Shown: positions 45,326 to 54,661, counted from the stretch's first letter. The stretch: DNA of 64,000 nt from an uncultured Amaricoccus sp. (GCF_937891315.1 NZ_CALAGI010000142.1:20117-84116), one strand, 5' to 3'. Numbers and translations: made by a program. Notes: generated by a model not told the origin, from the letters alone.

Positions 45326-45514
45326 GCGGCGCCGCGCGCCTTATGCCACAACCGGCGTGAGCCAGGGCCAAGCACGCGACCGATCGCTTCGTTGCTTCTC
45401 GTTGCCTTGTCCCGCTGTTGTCCTGCCCGCCGTCGCCTTTTGCCTTGTCCTGCCAGCGGGGTCTCGCGCGGACGCCTGTCCGCCGCCTGTCGATTGCCCG
45501 ACTCCCGCTACCTG
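45326..45514 (+). other. Non-coding stretch between the SOS microprotein and its terminator
   Basis: About 190 bp, pyrimidine-rich on the plus strand, with no convincing gene. A 14-base sequence TTGCCTTGTCC(C/T)GC occurs twice (45402-45415 and 45440-45453). It ends at a strong terminator, so it is probably transcribed as a long 3' region or contains a small RNA. Confidence 0.45.
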
Positions 45515-45550
45515 ACCGCCGCGCGCCCCCCGGCGTCGCGGCGGTTTTTT
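45515..45550 (+). terminator. Intrinsic terminator
   Basis: ACCGCCGCG (45515-45523), a 13-nt loop, CGCGGCGGT (45537-45545) and a run of six T residues (45545-45550). It would end the plus-strand transcript begun at the SOS promoter. The 213 bp beyond it (45551-45763) hold nothing I can support. Confidence 0.85.
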
Positions 45551-45763
45551 GTGGCGTTCTTCCGAGCGGAGTGATCTCCGCGGAACGGGGTTTCCGGCGA
45601 TCGGCCGGCACAACGTCCCGTGGCAGGCTATTGGTCGTGCCCCGATGGTGTTCGACGGTGGCATCTCCGGCGGCCTGAGCGACCCTGAGTCGTGTCACCG
45701 AAATCAGGAAACGATCCGTCATTTCGACGCGCCGTCGCGCTTTCGAGACCTTGGTTCTCGCCG

Positions 45764-46174
45764 CTACCGCCGATCGCTTTCCGCCCAGAGCATCTGCAGG
45801 GTCGGGAACAAGGCAAACAGGATCTGGGCGCCGAGGCCGAGCAGGCCGGGCGCGAATTCATAGGCCCGGAAATGCTCGGCGAGGCCGCGACCGGCCAGCA
45901 CCATGTCGACCAGGGCATCGGCGGCGAGGAGGAGGGCGAAGGCGACGGCGCCCATCGCAAGGCCGGTCCGGATTTCGCGTGGCACGCCGAACCGCGAGAT
46001 CGCGGCGCGCGAGGCGATCCAGGCGACGGCGAGTATCGCGGGCAGTTCGACCAGCAGCGCGAAGGTCTCGCCGAGCACCGGGCTGAGCAGATACGTCCGG
46101 ATCGTGCCGAGCACGAATCCGACGGCGAAGACCAAGGCGAAATAGAGAAACCCGGCCCGGACCGCGACGCCCAT
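45764..46174 (-). CDS. Small four-helix membrane protein, conserved hypothetical
   Basis: A 136-residue protein with four predicted helices. The start GFLYFALVFAVGFVLGTIRT followed by LLVELPAILAVAWIASR resembles a widespread conserved hypothetical membrane family of proteobacteria. No function is known to me. It lies 8 nt after the IscU-like gene on the same strand. Confidence 0.75.
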   Translation of the reverse strand: MGVAVRAGFLYFALVFAVGFVLGTIRTYLLSPVLGETFALLVELPAILAVAWIASRAAISRFGVPREIRTGLAMGAVAFALLLAADALVDMVLAGRGLAEHFRAYEFAPGLLGLGAQILFALFPTLQMLWAESDRR

Positions 46175-46182
46175 CGCGGTGA

Positions 46183-46629
46183 TCAGGCCGCCCGAGACGT
46201 CTGGCCGATGGCGTCGAGCGTCGCGTCGAGCGCCAGCAGGATCGAGGCGTGCCGGTTCCGGTAGTCCCGCGCCGGCAGCAGCACCTCGTAGTCGCCAAAC
46301 GGCGCCGACGGCACCGGGCCGCCGGATTTCAGCATCGCCTTCAACTGTTCGCGCAAGGTTGCGATCTCGGATCCGGAACGCCCCAGGACATGCGCGGCGA
46401 GGATCGAGGCGGAGGCCTGGCCGAGCGCGCAGGCCTTCACGTCCTGGCCGAAGGCCACGATCCGGTCGCCCTCGAGCGCGAGATCGACGGTGACGGTCGA
46501 GCCGCAGAGCGGCGCGCGCTTCCTGACGGTGATCTGGGGAGACGCCAGCCGATCGGTCAGCGGAATGTCGGCGGCGAGCGCGAGGATGCGCTGCGAATAG
46601 AGCCGGATCAGATCGTCGTCGCCAGCCAT
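46183..46629 (-). CDS. NifU/IscU-like iron-sulfur scaffold protein
   Basis: A 148-residue protein like the SufU/NifU N-terminal scaffold: PLCGSTVTVDLALEGD carries the first cluster-ligand cysteine and VKACALGQASASIL the second. The position of the third ligand reads NRHASILLALDATL, with Ala after His, so one cysteine of the canonical scaffold is missing. It may transfer clusters in a modified way. Start ATG 46629 gives MAGDDDLIRLYSQRIL. Divergent from hisI across 84 bp. Confidence 0.82.
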   Translation of the reverse strand: MAGDDDLIRLYSQRILALAADIPLTDRLASPQITVRKRAPLCGSTVTVDLALEGDRIVAFGQDVKACALGQASASILAAHVLGRSGSEIATLREQLKAMLKSGGPVPSAPFGDYEVLLPARDYRNRHASILLALDATLDAIGQTSRAA

Positions 46630-46713
46630 CACCCCGGACCTTTGCCTTTTCCCCCGCGGCCCCATAGATAGCGACAATCGCCAGTCCGTCAATCGACCCC
46701 GAGGGAGTCGTCG

Positions 46714-47076
46714 ATGTCCACCTTCGAGATCGAAAGCCTGCGTTTCGACGCGCACGGACTCATTCCGGCGATCGCGCAGGATCGGGGAGGGGAGGTCCTG
46801 ATGCTCGCCTGGATGAGCGCGCGGAGCCTGGCCGAGACCCTCGCCACCGGGCAAGTGACCTACTGGTCACGGTCGCGCGGCGAGCTCTGGCGCAAGGGCG
46901 CCACCTCGGGCCATGTCCAGCGGCTTGTCGAACTCCGCGTCGACTGTGACCGCGACTGCCTGCTGCTGATCATCGACCAGACCGGCCCGGCCTGCCACAC
47001 CAACCGGCCGAGCTGCTTTTTCACCGCGGTGCGCGACGGCGCGGAGGTCGTGCTGACCGAGCCGCTGGCGGGCTGA
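46714..47076 (+). CDS. hisI: Phosphoribosyl-AMP cyclohydrolase
   Basis: Third step of histidine synthesis; opens the adenine ring of PR-AMP. The 120-residue single-domain protein has the zinc/substrate motifs VTYWSRSRGELWRKGATSG, VDCDRDCLLL and GPACHTNRPSCF. It lacks the HisE pyrophosphohydrolase domain, which must be elsewhere. It ends 2 nt before the end of convergent gluQRS. Confidence 0.95.
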   Translation: MSTFEIESLRFDAHGLIPAIAQDRGGEVLMLAWMSARSLAETLATGQVTYWSRSRGELWRKGATSGHVQRLVELRVDCDRDCLLLIIDQTGPACHTNRPSCFFTAVRDGAEVVLTEPLAG

Positions 47077-47078
47077 CC

Positions 47079-47912
47079 TCAGAGCCCGACGAGGCGCCGG
47101 ATATCGGCGGGGGCGACGCCCTCGGCGCGGTAGCGGGCGAGGGCGCGGGCGTCGTCGCGTTTTGCGAGGCGCTTGCCGGCCGCGTCGCGGATCAGACGGT
47201 GATGGTGCCAGACCGGCGACGGCAGGTCGAGCAGCGCCTGCAGCAGGCGATGCAGCGGGGTGGCCGGCCAGAGGTCCTCGCCGCGGACGACATGGCTGAT
47301 TCCCTGATGCGCGTCATCGACCACCACCGCGAGATGATAGGCCGCCGCCCCGTCGCGCCGCCCGAGCACCACGTCGCCGAGGCCCGCGAGATCGGCCGCC
47401 TCCACGCGATGGCGTCCGCGATGCGCCGGCCCGTCCTCGACGAACTCGAGCCGCGCGGGCGCCAGCGCCAGAGCCCGGACGACATTGAGCCGGATCGCCT
47501 CGCCCGGAGCCGCCATGGCGGCGGGGCGTCCGCGGCAGGTGCCGGGATAGATGACCTCGCCCGAAACCGGCGCCCCGTCCTGCGGGGCGGAGAGCGCGGC
47601 GCGGATATCGGCGCGGGCGCAGCGGCAGGCATAGGTGACACCGAGCGCGGTCAGCCGGTCGAGCGCCGCGGCGTAGCGCGGCCGATGCTCGGACTGGCGG
47701 AGAACGGGGCGCGGCCATTCGAGACCGAGCCAGGCGAGGTCCTCGGTGATCCCCGCTTCGAAGACGGGGCGCGACCGTCCCTGGTCCAGATCCTCGATCC
47801 GGAGGAGAAAAACGCCCCCCGCCGCGCGCGCCAGGTCCCACGCGGTCAGCGCCGAGAAGGCATGGCCGAGATGCAAGGGCCCGGTGGGCGACGGCGCGAA
47901 CCGGGTGCGCAA
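47079..47912 (-). CDS. gluQRS: Glutamyl-Q tRNA(Asp) synthetase
   Basis: Attaches glutamate to queuosine 34 of tRNA-Asp; a truncated glutamyl-tRNA synthetase lacking the anticodon domain. The 277-residue protein opens TRFAPSPTGPLHLGHAFSAL (HIGH motif), has CRCARAD plus YPGTCRG zinc cysteines and the KMSKS-like KRLAKRDDA. The start is TTG 47912, one codon after the overlapping gene's TAG; no ATG or GTG gives a family-like N-terminus. No clear Shine-Dalgarno sequence. Confidence 0.88.
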   Translation of the reverse strand: MRTRFAPSPTGPLHLGHAFSALTAWDLARAAGGVFLLRIEDLDQGRSRPVFEAGITEDLAWLGLEWPRPVLRQSEHRPRYAAALDRLTALGVTYACRCARADIRAALSAPQDGAPVSGEVIYPGTCRGRPAAMAAPGEAIRLNVVRALALAPARLEFVEDGPAHRGRHRVEAADLAGLGDVVLGRRDGAAAYHLAVVVDDAHQGISHVVRGEDLWPATPLHRLLQALLDLPSPVWHHHRLIRDAAGKRLAKRDDARALARYRAEGVAPADIRRLVGL

Positions 47913-47914
47913 GG

Positions 47915-48511
47915 CTAGCGGCGACGCAAGACGAAGATATCGGCGCGCAAATCCGCGCCCGGCAGGAAGCGGCCGTATTCGCGAAAGGCGATCTCGGCGG
48001 CGCCGGCGTCGACATTCTCGCGCACCCGCCCGACATAGTCGGGGTCGGTCCGCGCCAGATCGCTGAGCGAGAAGACGAAGAGCCCGCCCCGCGGGATCGC
48101 CCGCAGGCCCGCGTCGATCACCGAGGCGGGCGCGTAGCCCGGCGCCAGGATGCCGATCGCCGCGGCGTTGAGATAGACGCCGGGCGCCACCGGCGGCGGC
48201 GCGTTCCACGCCCAGGCCGTCAGCGTCCGGTAGACGCCGGCCTTGGCCGCGGCGACCGCGCGCATCGGCTCGGACGGCTCCAGCCCGTCGATGGTGGTGA
48301 AACCCTCGGCCCGCAGCGCTTCGCCGACGAGGCCGGTGCCGGCGCCGAACTCGATCAGCGGCGCGGCGAAATCCGGCCCGAGTCCGGCGAGCGCGGCGGC
48401 CGCTCGCGCCGGCCCGGCATAGCCCTCCTCGGCCATGCGGCGGTCGTATTCCTCGGCCGGAACGCCGAAGGCGGCCGCGATCGCCGCGCGTTGCTGCTCC
48501 TGGTCTATCAC
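47915..48511 (-). CDS. SAM-dependent methyltransferase-like protein
   Basis: A 198-residue protein with a Rossmann methyltransferase core: LIEFGAGTGLVGEAL is motif I and DGLEPSEPM the acidic turn. GGLFVFSLSDLARTD and REYGRFLPGADLRADIFVLRRR resemble methyltransferases of the TPR-linked or biotin-synthesis-like group. Substrate unknown. It precedes gluQRS by 2 nt. Confidence 0.75.
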   Translation of the reverse strand: MIDQEQQRAAIAAAFGVPAEEYDRRMAEEGYAGPARAAAALAGLGPDFAAPLIEFGAGTGLVGEALRAEGFTTIDGLEPSEPMRAVAAAKAGVYRTLTAWAWNAPPPVAPGVYLNAAAIGILAPGYAPASVIDAGLRAIPRGGLFVFSLSDLARTDPDYVGRVRENVDAGAAEIAFREYGRFLPGADLRADIFVLRRR

Positions 48512-48536
48512 CGTCCCCCGCTTTTCCCGGAAGAGG

Positions 48537-49910
48537 CTAGACCAGCTCGGCGAGTTCTGTCGAGTCGGCGAGCCAGGTGGTGAAATCGGCCTTGGCCCGG
48601 TCGGTATAGCCGCGATAGCGCTCCTTGCGGCCGCGCCGCCCGCCGCGCGCCGCGTCGAGGGGCGGAAAGAGGCCGAAATTCACGTTCATCGGCTGGAAGG
48701 TCCGCGCCTCGGCTCCGCCAGTGATGTGCCGGACCAGCGCCCCGGTCGCCGTGGTGCCGGGCGGCGGCGGCAGGTCGCGTCCCAGCCGGTCGGCCGCCGC
48801 CAGCCGCCCGGCGAGCAGGCCCATCGCCGCGCTCTCGACATAGCCCTCGACGCCGGTGATCTGCCCGGCGAAGCGCAGCCGGGGGTCGGCGCGCAGCCGC
48901 ATCCGGCCGTCGAGCAGGCGCGGCGAATTGAGGAACGTATTGCGGTGGATGCCGCCCAGCCGCGCGAAGGCGGCGTCTCCGAGGCCCGGGATCATGCGAA
49001 ACACCCGCGCCTGCTCGCCGTGCTTCATCTTGGTCTGGAAGCCGACGATATTGTAGAGCGTGCCGAGCGCGTTGTCGCGGCGGAGCTGGACCACGGCATG
49101 GGGCTTGCGGTCCGGGGCATGGGGATTGGTCAGGCCGACCGGCTTCAGCGGACCGAAGCGCAGCGTTTCGCGGCCCCGTTCGGCCATCACCTCGATCGGC
49201 AGGCAGCCCTCGAAATAGGGCGTGTCCTTCTCCCAGTCCTTGAACTCGGTCTTTTCCGCGGCGAGCAGCGCGTCGATGAAGGCTTCGTACTCCGCCCGGT
49301 CCATCGGGCAGTTGAGATAGGCGGTCCGGTCCGCCTCGGTCTCGCCCTTGTCGTAGCGTGACTGGAACCAGGCCTTGCCGAGGTCGATGCTTTCGAAATG
49401 CACGATCGGCGCGATGGCGTCGAAGAAGGCGAGGGCGCTCTCGTCGGTCAGGGCGCGGATCGCCTCGGCGAGGGCGGGGCTGGTCAGCGGCCCGGTGGCG
49501 ACGATCACGCTGTCCCAGTCCGTCGGCGGCGCGCCGATCTCGCCCCGCGCGACGGTGACGAGTGGATGCGCCTCGAGACGCGCCGTCACCGCCTGCGAGA
49601 AGGGCTCGCGATCGACCGCGAGCGCGCCGCCGGCCGGCAGGGAATGCGCGTCGGCCATCGCCATGACGAGCCCCCCAGCCGCGCGCATCTCCCAGTGCAG
49701 CAGGCCGACGGCGTTGTTCTCGTCGTCGTCCGAGCGAAAGGAGTTGGAGCAGACGAGCTCGGCGAAGCCGCTGGTGCGATGGGCGAAGGTTCCGGTTTCC
49801 GGGCGCATCTCGTGCAGGACGACGGGCACGCCCATCTCCGCCGCCTGCCAGGCCGCCTCGCTGCCCGCCATGCCGGCGCCGATGACGTGGATGGGTTCGA
49901 TCTCGCTCAT
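48537..49910 (-). CDS. trmFO: Methylenetetrahydrofolate-tRNA uracil-54 methyltransferase TrmFO
   Basis: Makes ribothymidine 54 in tRNA using folate and FAD. The 457-residue protein has the FAD-binding HVIGAGMAGSEAAW, the family-specific TSGFAELVCSNSFRSDD, and YFEGCLPIEVMAERGRETL with its conserved Cys. ATG 49910 gives MSEIEPIHVIGAG; the upstream extension is not family-like. Divergent from the ABC transporter. Confidence 0.95.
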   Translation of the reverse strand: MSEIEPIHVIGAGMAGSEAAWQAAEMGVPVVLHEMRPETGTFAHRTSGFAELVCSNSFRSDDDENNAVGLLHWEMRAAGGLVMAMADAHSLPAGGALAVDREPFSQAVTARLEAHPLVTVARGEIGAPPTDWDSVIVATGPLTSPALAEAIRALTDESALAFFDAIAPIVHFESIDLGKAWFQSRYDKGETEADRTAYLNCPMDRAEYEAFIDALLAAEKTEFKDWEKDTPYFEGCLPIEVMAERGRETLRFGPLKPVGLTNPHAPDRKPHAVVQLRRDNALGTLYNIVGFQTKMKHGEQARVFRMIPGLGDAAFARLGGIHRNTFLNSPRLLDGRMRLRADPRLRFAGQITGVEGYVESAAMGLLAGRLAAADRLGRDLPPPPGTTATGALVRHITGGAEARTFQPMNVNFGLFPPLDAARGGRRGRKERYRGYTDRAKADFTTWLADSTELAELV

Positions 49911-50006
49911 GCGCGGAGACTTAGGCGAGACGGGCAGCGATGAAAAGCCGCGCTTTCCCCGCCGCGCGGATGGCTTATCGTGGCGCGGCGTCAACTGGAG
50001 GCGAAA

Positions 50007-51776
50007 TTGGGCGACGAGGGCAAGGCTTCGGAAACCGGCGCGGGGGCGATCTATGCGCGGTCACTGCGCCTGCTCGCCGCCGAGCGCGGGCAGGCGGTGT
50101 TGCTCGCGGTCGCCGGCATGGCGGTCGCCGTGGTGCAGCTGGCCGAGCCGATCCTGTTCGGCCGGGTGATCGACGCGCTCGCCGCCGGCCGCGCGGCGTT
50201 TCGCGACATCGGCATCTGGGCGGCGCTCGGTCTTTTCGACATCGGCGCCAGCGTCGTGGTCGCCGTCGCCGCCGACCGGCTCGCGCATCGCCGGCGGCTC
50301 GCCGCGATGGGCGAGGCCTTCGAGCGGGCGATCACCCTGCCGGTCAGCTACCACGCCCGGCGCGGCACCGGCGCGGTGGTGCGCACCATCCTCGCCGGCA
50401 CCGATGCGCTGTTCGCCGCCTGGCTCTCCTTCCTGCGCAGCCAGCTCACGGCGGTGGTGTCGATCCTGATCCTGATCCCGACCGCCCTGCGGATGGACGC
50501 GCGGATGGCGGCGATCCTCGGCCTGCTCGCGGTGCTCTATGTCGCGATCAACGCGCTGGTTCTGCGCCGGACCCGCGCCGGGCAAGCCGCCGTCGAGAGG
50601 CATCACAGCGGTGTCTTCGGCCGGGTCGGCGACGTGCTCGGCAATGTGACCGTGGTGCAGAGCTATGCGCGCGTCGGGGCCGAACTGGCCGAGATGCGCG
50701 TCGCGATGGGCGATCTTCTGTCGGCGCAATATCCGGTGCTGACCTGGTGGGGGCTGATGACGGTGCTGACTCGCGCCTCGGCCACGATCGCCATGGTCGC
50801 GGTGCTGGCGGTCGGCGCGCTGCTGGCCGCGCGGGGCCAGATCACCGTTGGCGCGATCGTCGCCTTCGTCTCCTTCGCCGGCCTGCTGATCGGCAAGCTC
50901 GACATGCTGTCCGCCTTCGTCGCCCAGATCGCCCGCCAGACGCCGACGCTGCGAAGCTATTTCGAGCTGATCGACGCGCGATCCGAGGTCGAGGAGCGGC
51001 CGGGCGCGGCGGCGCTCGGCGTCGCGGCCGGGGCGGTGGTCTATGAGGGCGTGACCTACCGGTTTCCGGACGGGTCCGAGGGCGTGTCCGATCTCGCTTT
51101 CGAGGCGCGGCCGGGGCAGACCATCGCCTTCGTCGGCCCGACCGGCGCGGGCAAGACCACGGCGCTGGCGCTGCTCCTGCGGCTGCGCCAGCCCGACACC
51201 GGGGTGATCCGGGTCGATGGCACCGATATCGCCGACGTGACGCTCGCCTCGCTCAGGGCGAATATCGCGGTGGTGTTCCAGGAGGCCGGGCTCTTCAACC
51301 GGACGGTCGCCGAGAATATCCGCGTAGGTCGACCTTCGGCCACGGACGCCGAGGTCGAGGAAGCGGCGCGCCGGGCCGAGGCGCACGAGTTCATTCTGGC
51401 CAAGCCCGGCGGCTATGGCTTCGTCATCGGCGAGCGCGGCGCCGCCCTGTCGGGTGGCGAGCGCCAGCGGATCGCCATCGCCCGCGCGATCCTGAAGGAC
51501 GCGCCGATCCTGATCCTCGACGAGGCGACCAGCGCGCTCGACGCCGAGACCGAAGGCAAGATCAAGCGCGCGCTCGACGCGCTGCGTCGGGGCCGGACCA
51601 CGCTGATCATCGCGCACCGGCTGTCCACCGTGGCGAACGCCGACCGGATCATGGTGCTGGAGCGGGGGCGGATCGTCGAACAGGGAACGTTCCGCGCTCT
51701 CGCGGCGCAGGGCGGGCTCTTCGCCCGCCTGGTCGCCGAGGGTGGTTTCACCGAGCCGACGCCGCCGGCCGGCTGA
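50007..51776 (+). CDS. NdvA/ChvA-like cyclic beta-glucan ABC exporter
   Basis: A fused permease-ATPase half-transporter of about 589 residues. The permease (six helices) contains AEPILFGRVIDAL, DRLAHRRRLAAMGEAFERAI and VTVVQSYARV, close to ChvA/NdvA exporters of cyclic beta-1,2-glucan. The ATPase has Walker A GPTGAGKTT, signature LSGGERQRIAIARAI and Walker B ILILDEATSALD. A TTG at 50007 follows GGAGG by 5 nt and is preferred; GTG 49980 is in frame but has no ribosome-binding site. No glucan synthase gene is near, so substrate is by family only. Confidence 0.85.
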   Translation: MGDEGKASETGAGAIYARSLRLLAAERGQAVLLAVAGMAVAVVQLAEPILFGRVIDALAAGRAAFRDIGIWAALGLFDIGASVVVAVAADRLAHRRRLAAMGEAFERAITLPVSYHARRGTGAVVRTILAGTDALFAAWLSFLRSQLTAVVSILILIPTALRMDARMAAILGLLAVLYVAINALVLRRTRAGQAAVERHHSGVFGRVGDVLGNVTVVQSYARVGAELAEMRVAMGDLLSAQYPVLTWWGLMTVLTRASATIAMVAVLAVGALLAARGQITVGAIVAFVSFAGLLIGKLDMLSAFVAQIARQTPTLRSYFELIDARSEVEERPGAAALGVAAGAVVYEGVTYRFPDGSEGVSDLAFEARPGQTIAFVGPTGAGKTTALALLLRLRQPDTGVIRVDGTDIADVTLASLRANIAVVFQEAGLFNRTVAENIRVGRPSATDAEVEEAARRAEAHEFILAKPGGYGFVIGERGAALSGGERQRIAIARAILKDAPILILDEATSALDAETEGKIKRALDALRRGRTTLIIAHRLSTVANADRIMVLERGRIVEQGTFRALAAQGGLFARLVAEGGFTEPTPPAG

Positions 51777-51883
51777 GGTTCTCATTCGCGGCGCGGCGCG
51801 ACCGCCGCGCGATGCCGGTGAGACAGCACGCGGTTTGTCAGAACAAGGCGCGTGGAAACGGACTATTCGCCGATGATGCGGAA

Positions 51884-51908
51884 CCAGAGCGCCGCTTCGG
51901 CGCCCTGG
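51884..51908 (-). terminator. Hairpin downstream of gyrA
   Basis: On the minus strand CCAGGGCGCCG, loop AAG, CGGCGCTCTGG (one G-T pair), starting 12 nt after the gyrA stop. It is followed by TTCC rather than a full T-tract. It lies in the convergent gap with the ABC exporter. Confidence 0.5.
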
Positions 51909-51919
51909 GATGGCGTGTT

Positions 51920-54661
51920 CTACGCCTCGTCCTCGTCTTCGTCGCCGCCCTCGGCGACCAGCGCGACCGAGACCACGCGCTCGCCCTCGGCGGTGTTGAA
52001 GACGCGGACGCCGCCGGCGCCGCGGGAACGGAAGGAGATGTCGGCGACGGGGCAGCGGATCGACTGGCCCGCGTCGGTGGCGAGCATGATCTGGTCGTCC
52101 TGCTCCACCGGGAACAGCGCCACCAGGCGACCACCGCGCATGGCGCGATCCATGGCGAAGACGCCCTGGCCGCCGCGGCCGCGTACCGGATAGTCGTGGC
52201 TGGACGAGAGCTTGCCGGCGCCGTTCTCGGTGATGGTCAGCAGCAGGTCTTCCGCCTCGGACATCTCGACATAGCGGGCCTGGCCGAGCTCGAAGGCACC
52301 CTCCGCGGGGGCTTCCTCACCGTCTTCGACCTCGACCTCCTCCTCCTCGGAGGCCCCGGCGACCGCGCGGCGCATCTTCAGATAGGCCGCCCGCTCGTCC
52401 GGGGTCGCCTCGAAGTGCCGGATGATCGCCATCGAGACCACCTCGTCGCCCTCGGCGAGACGGATGCCGCGCACGCCAGTGGAATCGCGGCCCTTGAACA
52501 CGCGAACGTCGGTGGTCGGAAAGCGGATCGCCTTGCCGAGCCGCGTGGTCAGCATCACGTCGTCGCCCTCGGAACAGATCCGCGCGTTGATCAGGCGGAT
52601 GCCCTCGGGCAGCTTCATCGCGATCTTGCCGTTGCGCATGATGTTGGTGAAATCGTCCAGCGCGTTGCGCCGCACGTCGCCGTCGGAGGTGGCGAACATC
52701 ACCTGCAGCGAGGCCCATTCCGCCTCGGGCACGTCCACCGGCATGATCGCCGCGATCGAGGCCCCGACGCCGATCGGCAGGATATTGACGATCGCCTTGC
52801 CGCGTCCGCCGCGGCTCGCCTGCGGCAGGCGCCAGGTCTTCAGTTCGTAGACGATGCCGTCGGTGGTGAAGAAGAGCAGCGCGGTGTGGGTATTGGCGAC
52901 GAAGAGCGTGGTGACGAAATCCTCGTCCTTGGTCGCCATGCCTTGCGTGCCCTTGCCGCCCCGGCGCTGGGCCCGGTATTCGGACAGCGGCGTGCGCTTG
53001 ATATAGCCGCCGGCGGTGACGGTCACGACCATGTCCTCGCGCTCGATCAGATCCTCGTCCTCGACCTCGCCCTCGAGTTCGACGATCTCGGACCGGCGCG
53101 GCACGGCGAACAGCTCCCGCGCCTCGCGCAGCTCGTCGGAGATGATTCCCATGATCCGGGTGCGCGAGCGCAGGGTGTCGAGATAGTCGGTAATCTTGCC
53201 GGACAGTTCCTCGAGCTCGTCGGTGATCTCCTTCACCCCGAGCGCGGTCAGCCGCTGCAGGCGCAGATCGAGGATGGCGCGCGCCTGGATCTCCGACAGG
53301 TAGTAGGTGCCGTCCTCGTTGACCCGGTGGCTCGGGTCGTCGATCAGCGCGATGTAGGGCGCGATATCGACCGCCGGCCAGCGTCGGGTCATCAGCCGCT
53401 CGCGCGCTTCGGCCGGATCGGCGGAGGAGCGGATGGTCGCCACCACCTCGTCGACGTTGGAGACGGCGACCGCGAGGCCGCAGAGGATATGCGCCCGCTC
53501 CCGCGCCCGGCGCAGTTCGTAGGCGGTGCGCCGCGCCACCACCTCCTCGCGGAAGGCGACGAAATGGGTGAGAAAGTCGCGCAGCGTCAACTGCTCGGGC
53601 CGTCCGCCGTTCAACGCCAGCATGTTGCAGCCGAAGCTGGTCTGCATCGGCGTGAAGCGGAAGAGCTGGTTCAGCACCACCTCGGGCGTCGCGTCGCGCC
53701 GGAGTTCGACCACGACGCGCACGCCGAACCGGTCGCTCTCGTCCTGGACATGGGCGATGCCCTCGATCTTGCGGTCGCGCGCGAGTTCGGCGATGCGCTC
53801 GATCAGGGTCGCCTTGTTGACCTGGTACGGGATTTCGGTCGCGACGATGGCGAACCGGTCCTTGCGGATCTCCTCGATCCTGGTCCGCGAGCGGATGATG
53901 ACCGAGCCGCGCCCTTCGTGATAGGCCTTCCGCGCGCCCGCCCGGCCGAGGATGATGCCGCCGGTGGGAAAGTCGGGCGCGGGGATATGCTCCATGAGAT
54001 CGGCGACCGAGAGGTCCGGGTTCTCGATCAGCGCCAGCGTCGCGTCGATGACTTCGCCGAGATTGTGCGGCGGGATATTGGTCGCCATGCCGACCGCGAT
54101 GCCGCCCGCGCCATTGACCAGCATGTTCGGGAACCGCGCCGGCAGGACCGAAGGCTCCATGTCCTTGCCGTCGTAGTTCGCCTGGAAATCGACCGTGTCC
54201 TTGTCGATATCGGCCATGAGATAGGCCGCCGGCTTGTCGAGCCGCACTTCGGTATAGCGCATGGCCGCCGGGGCATCGCCGTCCATCGAGCCGAAGTTGC
54301 CCTGTCCATCGAGCAGGGGCAGCGACATCGAGAAGGTCTGTGCCATGCGCACCAGCGCGTCATAGATCGCGCTGTCGCCATGCGGGTGGTATTTACCCAT
54401 GACGTCGCCGACGGGCCGGGCCGATTTGCGATAGGCCTTGTCGTGGGTATTGCCGGTCTCGTGCATGGCGTAGAGAATACGCCGGTGTACCGGCTTCAGC
54501 CCGTCGCGAAGGTCGGGGATCGCCCGGCTGACGATCACGCTCATCGCATAGTCGAGATACGAGGTTCGCATCTCGGCCTCGATGGCGATCGCGGGGCCGG
54601 AATGGATCGGCCGCTCGGGCGGCTCGCCGCCGTTCTCTTCGTCTTCCGGGTTGTCGATCAA
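51920..54661 (-). CDS. gyrA: DNA gyrase subunit A
   Basis: Introduces negative supercoils together with GyrB. The 913-residue protein has the quinolone-region sequence GKYHPHGDSAIYDALVRM, with Ser and Asp at the positions matching E. coli 83 and 87. The catalytic tyrosine is in AAMRYTEVRL. The C-terminal domain has the GyrA box QRRGGKGTQGM, which separates gyrase from ParC. An acidic insert lies near residue 800. The start appears to be TTG 54661, because no other start gives the usual N-terminus (ERPIHSGPAIAIEAEM). Confidence 0.96.
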   Translation of the reverse strand: MIDNPEDEENGGEPPERPIHSGPAIAIEAEMRTSYLDYAMSVIVSRAIPDLRDGLKPVHRRILYAMHETGNTHDKAYRKSARPVGDVMGKYHPHGDSAIYDALVRMAQTFSMSLPLLDGQGNFGSMDGDAPAAMRYTEVRLDKPAAYLMADIDKDTVDFQANYDGKDMEPSVLPARFPNMLVNGAGGIAVGMATNIPPHNLGEVIDATLALIENPDLSVADLMEHIPAPDFPTGGIILGRAGARKAYHEGRGSVIIRSRTRIEEIRKDRFAIVATEIPYQVNKATLIERIAELARDRKIEGIAHVQDESDRFGVRVVVELRRDATPEVVLNQLFRFTPMQTSFGCNMLALNGGRPEQLTLRDFLTHFVAFREEVVARRTAYELRRARERAHILCGLAVAVSNVDEVVATIRSSADPAEARERLMTRRWPAVDIAPYIALIDDPSHRVNEDGTYYLSEIQARAILDLRLQRLTALGVKEITDELEELSGKITDYLDTLRSRTRIMGIISDELREARELFAVPRRSEIVELEGEVEDEDLIEREDMVVTVTAGGYIKRTPLSEYRAQRRGGKGTQGMATKDEDFVTTLFVANTHTALLFFTTDGIVYELKTWRLPQASRGGRGKAIVNILPIGVGASIAAIMPVDVPEAEWASLQVMFATSDGDVRRNALDDFTNIMRNGKIAMKLPEGIRLINARICSEGDDVMLTTRLGKAIRFPTTDVRVFKGRDSTGVRGIRLAEGDEVVSMAIIRHFEATPDERAAYLKMRRAVAGASEEEEVEVEDGEEAPAEGAFELGQARYVEMSEAEDLLLTITENGAGKLSSSHDYPVRGRGGQGVFAMDRAMRGGRLVALFPVEQDDQIMLATDAGQSIRCPVADISFRSRGAGGVRVFNTAEGERVVSVALVAEGGDEDEDEA

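Noticed and set aside
45418..45678. An 86-residue open frame spanning the terminator after the SOS microprotein
   Set aside because: It crosses a strong intrinsic terminator, has no ribosome-binding site and is of random-looking composition.
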